Positions 59,457 through 64,000 of a stretch of 64,000 bases of DNA are shown piece after piece. The notes beneath the pieces are model-generated. The model ran no database searches. It saw only the letters and a program-made list of their open reading frames with translations, and was not told where the DNA came from. The stretch is from the NCBI RefSeq assembly GCF_019097845.1, contig NZ_JAHRGM010000024.1, forward strand, positions 1 through 64,000. The letters are read 5' to 3'. This DNA comes from Sphingobium sp. AS12. Its GTDB lineage: Bacteria; Pseudomonadota; Alphaproteobacteria; Sphingomonadales; Sphingomonadaceae. Made by a program: the position numbers and the translations under genes. Numbering within the stretch: position 1 is the first letter of the stretch; each line of letters begins with the position of its first letter.

Positions 59457-61274
59457 CTACTCGCCGCCCAGCCTTTCGACTACCTCTCCCGCATCGCTTT
59501 GCCAGGCAAAAACGTCCGCGCCCTCACCCTTCAGCTTGGTTTCGAGTGTTTTGGCGCGGGTGAAGCTGGCGAAGGGACCAACGACCAGCCGGTTGGTCCG
59601 GCCCCAGCTAGCGACCCAGGCGCTTTGCGAGGCCAGCGCGTCATATTTCTTGCGCATCGTTTTGAGGGTGAAGCCAAGCGCGCTCTTGTTTGCCCCGGTC
59701 GCGATCTGGAGCCAGTTGCGCGCGGGATTGTCGGCCAGGCGCTTCTTTTCCTCGGCTTCCTTCTTCGCCTTGGCATCAGCCTCCGCCTTGGCCTTGGCAG
59801 CCGCGGCCTTCTTCACCTTGTCGGCAGCGGCCAGACGCTCGGCCCGGCGCGCGGCCTGGATTTTCTCGATCTCGGCCAGATCGACCGCCGCGACCGCCGA
59901 CTGACGTTCGGTTTCCGGCACATCGATCGCGCGGATGATGTCGGCCAGGGTACGGGTCGCCTGCGGATCGGGCTGAGGCGGCGGCGCGGCAGGCGTTGGC
60001 GTTGGTTGCACGACCGGCGACGACGGCTGCGCGCTGGGGGGCGTGGACGGCGGGACCGATGCCTGCGCCAGCGTGATGGCATTCAGCTGTGTTGCGGGTG
60101 CAGCCTGGCTGGCGGCAGGGGCAGCCGTCCGGGATGTATCGACCGATTCAAAACCGGGCGCAGGCGGCCCCTGCACCTGCGGGGAAGCAGCGGCGACCTG
60201 CTGCGGCGGCGCGGTCTGGACCGGCGCGGGCGCGGCGGGCGTCTGCTGAACCATCTGCACCTGCGCCGGTGGTGGCTGGACCGGTTGCGGCGCGGGGGTC
60301 GGTGTGGGCGTAGGCGTGGGTGCCGGTTGAACCACAGCCGGGCGCGCCGCATCGGCCTGTGCCAGCCGAGTCGCTTCGCGGCGCTGGCGCTGCTGTTCGG
60401 CACGCCGCGCGCGGCGATCCTGCGCCGGGCTGGTCGGTGCCGCCGCCACTGCAACCGGCGGCGTCTTGGCGACAACTGGCTGGCTGTAGCCGGGCGCCGG
60501 CGGAGTGGGCACGATCGCAGCGATGGTCGTGCCGATCTGCGTCGGAAAATGGCCGAAATGGATCGCCGCGGCTTTCTGCGCCGGGGTCAGATAGGGCATT
60601 TTGCGCATATAGGGCATGATGGCAGCCGCGAGTTGCGCAGGCATGGTCTGCTCTGCGATCTTCTGCGCTTCAGCCTGCCGGTTGTTCATCGCCAATATGA
60701 ACGCGCGGGACCGCCAGGCCGCACGGTCGCTCTTGTAGAAAAGCGGCTGCATCACCTTGTCCGACGCCTCGATCTGGCCCGCTATCCCCAATGACGCGGC
60801 ATAGCGGCGAAGCAGCTCCAAATCATTGGGCGTGCGTTGCAGCGCCACCTGATAATCGCGCTGCGCCCCGGCCTGATCCCCGGTCATGTCGCGCGCCAGA
60901 CCGCGATCGGCCAATATGGTCGCGTCGGGATAGCCCAGCCGCACTGCCTGATCGAACAGCCGCAGCGCTTCGCCCGGATTTTGCAGTTTCAGCATCACCC
61001 GGCCAAGCCCGGCCTTGATCCGCCCATTTCCGCTCGCAATCGCATCGGCGCGGGCGAAGAAACCGGCCGCAGCGCGCGGATCGTCCAGCGCCAGCGCCGC
61101 CTCCCCCGCCCCGATCAGCGCCGCCACGTCGCGCGGATTGGTGGACAGGCGGGCAAGATATGTATTGAGGTCCGCCGCGTCTGGCGGACGCACCAGTTGC
61201 GACTGATCAACCTGCGCCTGCGCCCCGCCCGAAAGCATGAGCGCGGCAATGATCCAGGGAAGAGAGCGTTTCAC
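59457..61274 (-). CDS. TPR- and SPOR-domain exported protein
   Basis: A 605-residue envelope protein. A signal peptide (KRSLPWIIAALMLSGGAQA) is followed by TPR helices (about 30-200; NGRIKAGLGRVMLKLQNPGE), a long Pro/Ala/Gln/Val linker (about 260-430), a charged Lys/Ala coiled-coil region and a C-terminal SPOR domain (about 525-603; FASFTRAKTLETKLKGEGAD). SPOR domains bind denuded septal peptidoglycan. Its position two genes from ftsZ supports a role in cell division or polar cell-wall work. No specific name can be given. Confidence 0.85.
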   Translation of the reverse strand: MKRSLPWIIAALMLSGGAQAQVDQSQLVRPPDAADLNTYLARLSTNPRDVAALIGAGEAALALDDPRAAAGFFARADAIASGNGRIKAGLGRVMLKLQNPGEALRLFDQAVRLGYPDATILADRGLARDMTGDQAGAQRDYQVALQRTPNDLELLRRYAASLGIAGQIEASDKVMQPLFYKSDRAAWRSRAFILAMNNRQAEAQKIAEQTMPAQLAAAIMPYMRKMPYLTPAQKAAAIHFGHFPTQIGTTIAAIVPTPPAPGYSQPVVAKTPPVAVAAAPTSPAQDRRARRAEQQRQRREATRLAQADAARPAVVQPAPTPTPTPTPAPQPVQPPPAQVQMVQQTPAAPAPVQTAPPQQVAAASPQVQGPPAPGFESVDTSRTAAPAASQAAPATQLNAITLAQASVPPSTPPSAQPSSPVVQPTPTPAAPPPQPDPQATRTLADIIRAIDVPETERQSAVAAVDLAEIEKIQAARRAERLAAADKVKKAAAAKAKAEADAKAKKEAEEKKRLADNPARNWLQIATGANKSALGFTLKTMRKKYDALASQSAWVASWGRTNRLVVGPFASFTRAKTLETKLKGEGADVFAWQSDAGEVVERLGGE

Positions 61275-61322
61275 ATCCGTGCCTTAGCCGATACCGTGCT
61301 GAATGGGAAATGACCCCATACG

Positions 61323-61367
61323 AAAAAGCGCGCCCGGTTGCCTTGTGGGACCGACGGCGCGCTTTTG
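61323..61367 (-). terminator. Terminator after ftsZ
   Basis: AAAAGCGCGCC (61324-61334) is a perfect 11-bp complement of GGCGCGCTTTT (61356-61366). On the minus strand it is followed by a T run at 61327-61323, 30 bases after the ftsZ stop. A strong intrinsic terminator. Confidence 0.88.
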
Positions 61368-61397
61368 GCGGGACAGATGCCCCTGCAAGCGGATCGC

Positions 61398-62813
61398 TTA
61401 CTGGTTGTTCTGGCGATTGAGGAAGCGCGGAATGTCCAGGCCCGGTGCAGGCTCGTCCGCCCCCGGTGCCTTTTCCGTGCCACGGGTCAGACCCGCCATC
61501 CGCTCGAACAAGGTGCCGCCCGATGCTACGCGCGGCGCAGGTTCCACAGGGGCGGCCGGGGCAGCGCTTTCTGCACCCAGGACCAATTCGTCCTCGGCCG
61601 GATCGTCGTCCGAAAAGACGGCTGCCGGACGCGGCGGGGCAAAGGGTGCGGGCGCTGCGGCTTCCACAGGAGCGGGCGCAGGCGCTTCCGGCACGTCCAG
61701 TTCCAGCGTTTCTGGTTCCGGCGCAGGGGCAGGAGCCGCCAGTGGCGCAGGCGCAGCGGCCTTGGGCGCTGCCGACTGCGGCACCGACACGGCGGGGCGG
61801 CTGGCGAAGCTGAACGGCTGAGTCAGCGGCGCGGCATGATTGCCGACATCATTGTCGATCCCGGTGGCGACCACCGACACGCGGATCTTGCCATTCAGAT
61901 TGTCGTTGAACGCGCTGCCCCAGATGATGTTCGCGTCCGGGTCCACCAGTTCGCGGATGTGGTTGGCGGCCTCGTCCACTTCCATCAGGCGCATATCCTC
62001 GCCACCGACGATGGAGACGATGACACCCTTCGCGCCGCGCATCGACACGCCGTCGAGCAGCGGGTTGGCGATCGCCTTTTCCGCCGCCTGAAGCGCACGG
62101 CCGTCGCCTTCGGCTTCGCCGGTGCCCATCATCGCCTTGCCCATTTCGCCCATCACGGAGCGGACGTCGGCAAAGTCGAGGTTGATGAGGCCGGGCATCA
62201 CCATCAGGTCGGTGATGCCACGCACGCCCTGCTGCAACACTTCGTCCGCCATTTGAAACGCTTCCTTGAAGGTCGTGTTCGGGTTGGCGATCAGGAACAG
62301 ATTCTGGTTCGGAATGACGATCAGCGTGTCGACATGCTTTTGCAGCTCGTCAATGCCGCTCTCTGCCGACTTCATGCGGCGATTGCCCTCGAACGTGAAG
62401 GGCTTGGTCACCACGCCAACGGTCAGGATGCCGCGCTCCCGCGCCGCCTTGGCAATGACAGGCGCAGCCCCGGTGCCGGTGCCGCCGCCCATACCAGCGG
62501 CGATGAAGCACATATGCGCGCCTTCTAGCGCCTGTTCGACCGACGCGATCGTTTCTTCCGCCGCTGCCTTGCCGATTTCGGGGCGCGACCCGGCGCCCAG
62601 ACCCTCGGTAATTTGCGGGCCAAGCTGGATGCGGCGCTCGGCGGGCGAGGCGTTCAACGCCTGTGCGTCCGTGTTCGCCACGATGAAGTCCACGCCCTCG
62701 ACATGGGCGGCGATCATATTTGCGATGGCATTGCCGCCCGCGCCGCCGACGCCGATCACCGCGATGCGCGGCTTCAGTTCATCCACATGCGGAGGGCTGA
62801 TCTCAATGCTCAT
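61398..62813 (-). CDS. ftsZ: Cell division protein FtsZ
   Basis: A 471-residue tubulin-like GTPase forming the division ring. GTP contacts: [18 protein letters not shown] near 17-34 and the signature GGGTGTG at 109-115. A long Pro/Ala linker (about 330-458) precedes the conserved end [13 protein letters not shown] (459-471), which binds FtsA and other partners. GGGAG precedes the ATG at 62813; an in-frame ATG at 62852 would add 13 residues. ftsA lies 108 bases upstream. Confidence 0.97.
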   Translation of the reverse strand: MSIEISPPHVDELKPRIAVIGVGGAGGNAIANMIAAHVEGVDFIVANTDAQALNASPAERRIQLGPQITEGLGAGSRPEIGKAAAEETIASVEQALEGAHMCFIAAGMGGGTGTGAAPVIAKAARERGILTVGVVTKPFTFEGNRRMKSAESGIDELQKHVDTLIVIPNQNLFLIANPNTTFKEAFQMADEVLQQGVRGITDLMVMPGLINLDFADVRSVMGEMGKAMMGTGEAEGDGRALQAAEKAIANPLLDGVSMRGAKGVIVSIVGGEDMRLMEVDEAANHIRELVDPDANIIWGSAFNDNLNGKIRVSVVATGIDNDVGNHAAPLTQPFSFASRPAVSVPQSAAPKAAAPAPLAAPAPAPEPETLELDVPEAPAPAPVEAAAPAPFAPPRPAAVFSDDDPAEDELVLGAESAAPAAPVEPAPRVASGGTLFERMAGLTRGTEKAPGADEPAPGLDIPRFLNRQNNQ

Positions 62814-62921
62814 ATATTCTGCTCCCTCAGCTTCCTCGTCAGGAAGCGACAACCAACACCAAATGTTAACACCAGAAACTGGAGTATTTCACCAGCTATT
62901 TTCTTCTTACTGTAATTTCGT

Positions 62922-64000
62922 TCAATAGTTGGTCTTTATCGCCCGCATCATCCGTTGCCACCACAAGGGTGCGCCCAGACGATGCACGGTTTGCGGCGCA
63001 GGCGCCATCGTGCGGAGATCAACCGGGTTGGAAGCGCCGTAAAGCGCCAGTCCCGCCAATGTCGCAAAGGCCGGGCCACTATGTGCTTCGGGCATGGCGG
63101 ACAAGCCCCGTGGCCGCCCGATCCGCACCGCCCGGCCCAAGGCACCCTGGGCATAATCGGCAATGCCCTTCATTTCCGCGCCGCCACCCGTCAGCACCAC
63201 CTGCCGCCCGGTCGGCGAATTAAAGCCCATGCCCGCCAGCGCCGCATTCACTTCCGACATCAGCTGGTTGAGCCGCTCGCAAATGACCCCGACCAGCGCG
63301 GCGCGAGTGATCTTGCCACCTTCGGCGTTGGGACCGGCGCTCTGCCCCGGCAGCGCGACATCGCCATGGGGTGCTGCGATCTCGATTATCTCGCGGAAAT
63401 CGCGACGGTTCTGCATCGCCGAGCCATAGAAACATTTGATCCGCTCGGCCTGACTGCGGCGAATGCCAAAGGCCGACGCGATATCGTCGGTAATGTCGGA
63501 CGCGCCGATCGGGATCGAGTGCAGCCCCACCAGCATCCCGCCCGCATAAAGCGACACATTGGTGACCCCTGCCCCAAGTTCCACCAGCGCCACGCCCAGA
63601 TCGCGCTCTTCTTCGGACAGGCAGGCCAGCCCCGTCGCGATCGGGGACGCGACGATGGAGTTGACGTTCAGATAAGCGCCCCGCACGCACAGGTCCAGAT
63701 TGGCGAGCGGCGCGCCGTCGGCCAGCACGACATGGATATCCACGCCCAGCAGGTCTGCGTGCATCCCGGCGGGCTTCTTGACCGGCACCTTCCCATTGAT
63801 GGTGAAGCAGGTCGGCTGCGCGTGCAGCACGACCCGGCCATCGGGATCGATCCCCTGCTGGCCAGTGGTCAGCAGATCGTCAATATCCGCCTGTTCGATG
63901 CGATAGCCGCCCATGTCGCGCTCGACCGTCACGACATCGCTGACCAGGCTGCCGCCTGAAAAGCTGACCCAGACATCCTCGATATTGGTGCCAGCAACCC
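62922..64000 (-). CDS. ftsA: Cell division protein FtsA (N-terminus beyond window)
   Basis: About 358 residues of FtsA are encoded; the start is beyond the right edge. The visible part opens with TNIEDVWVSFSGGSLVSDVV and includes NGKVPVKKPAGMHADLLGVD, VALVELGAGVTNVSLYAGGM and VVLTGGGAEMKGIADYAQGA, all actin-fold blocks. The C-terminus RMMRAIKTNY is the amphipathic membrane-binding helix. It anchors FtsZ to the inner membrane. The in-frame GTG at 63932 is not the true start, since the reading frame and family similarity continue to 64000. Confidence 0.95.
   Translation of the reverse strand, partial: VAGTNIEDVWVSFSGGSLVSDVVTVERDMGGYRIEQADIDDLLTTGQQGIDPDGRVVLHAQPTCFTINGKVPVKKPAGMHADLLGVDIHVVLADGAPLANLDLCVRGAYLNVNSIVASPIATGLACLSEEERDLGVALVELGAGVTNVSLYAGGMLVGLHSIPIGASDITDDIASAFGIRRSQAERIKCFYGSAMQNRRDFREIIEIAAPHGDVALPGQSAGPNAEGGKITRAALVGVICERLNQLMSEVNAALAGMGFNSPTGRQVVLTGGGAEMKGIADYAQGALGRAVRIGRPRGLSAMPEAHSGPAFATLAGLALYGASNPVDLRTMAPAPQTVHRLGAPLWWQRMMRAIKTNY

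Noticed and set aside
63932..64000. GTG at 63932 as the ftsA start
   Set aside because: The same frame continues to the edge with FtsA-like text (VWVSFSGGSLVSDVV), so the gene is cut by the window.

Overview
This window comes from a high-GC alphaproteobacterium of the sphingomonad group (Sphingobium, Sphingomonas or a close relative). The strongest marker is an acyl carrier protein followed by serine palmitoyltransferase (47770-49383), the entry point of sphingolipid synthesis, with close similarity to the known Sphingomonas enzyme. Housekeeping gene order (secE-nusG-rplK-rplA, rplU-rpmA, obgE-proB, ftsA-ftsZ) and the dispersed palindromic repeats fit the same group. Most of the window is chromosomal core.

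Positions 1-7343 are accessory: part of a genomic island joined to the 3' end of a tRNA-Gln gene. It carries a tyrosine recombinase next to the tRNA, an excisionase-like HTH protein, an XRE regulator divergent from an operon of two SHOCT/membrane proteins, a PGN_0703-like PD-(D/E)XK nuclease, a DUF2958 protein and several unknowns. The far end of the island lies beyond the left edge.

Positions 7541-17972 hold a MarR regulator, a lipoprotein, a DMT transporter, an enoyl-CoA hydratase, an SBF-type transporter, a Rieske oxygenase coupled to a PYROXD2-like FAD oxidoreductase, a GIY-YIG protein, pyrB with a dihydroorotase homologue that lacks metal ligands, and a YihY-type membrane protein. Positions 18026-31923 hold tRNA-Trp, the secE-nusG and rplK-rplA genes, a DEAD-box helicase with a very structured leader, an FeS-type photolyase whose start codon lies in a perfect 18-bp inverted repeat, a KefB-like antiporter, rplU-rpmA, two GNAT acetyltransferases, obgE, proB and an NAD(P)-binding oxidoreductase.

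Positions 32035-47651 hold cvpA, radA, an EEP hydrolase, a large patatin-like lipase with a coupled lipoprotein, pterin dehydratase, a DUF1025-type zincin, ccmAB, transporters, chorismate mutase, a polyprenyl diphosphate synthase, a hybrid histidine kinase, hrpB and an NDUFS4-like protein. Positions 47770-64000 hold the sphingolipid genes, a second hybrid kinase, a possible nucleotidyltransferase, the glycine cleavage operon under a tandem glycine riboswitch, dgt, a TPR/SPOR protein, ftsZ and the truncated ftsA.

At least nine copies of a palindromic repeat with arms reading GTTCGCCCTGAGC and TGTCGAAGG sit between genes, often directly before start codons. Other repeats have entered reading frames: one lies in frame inside hrpB and others form the C-terminal tails of a GIY-YIG protein and an acetyltransferase.
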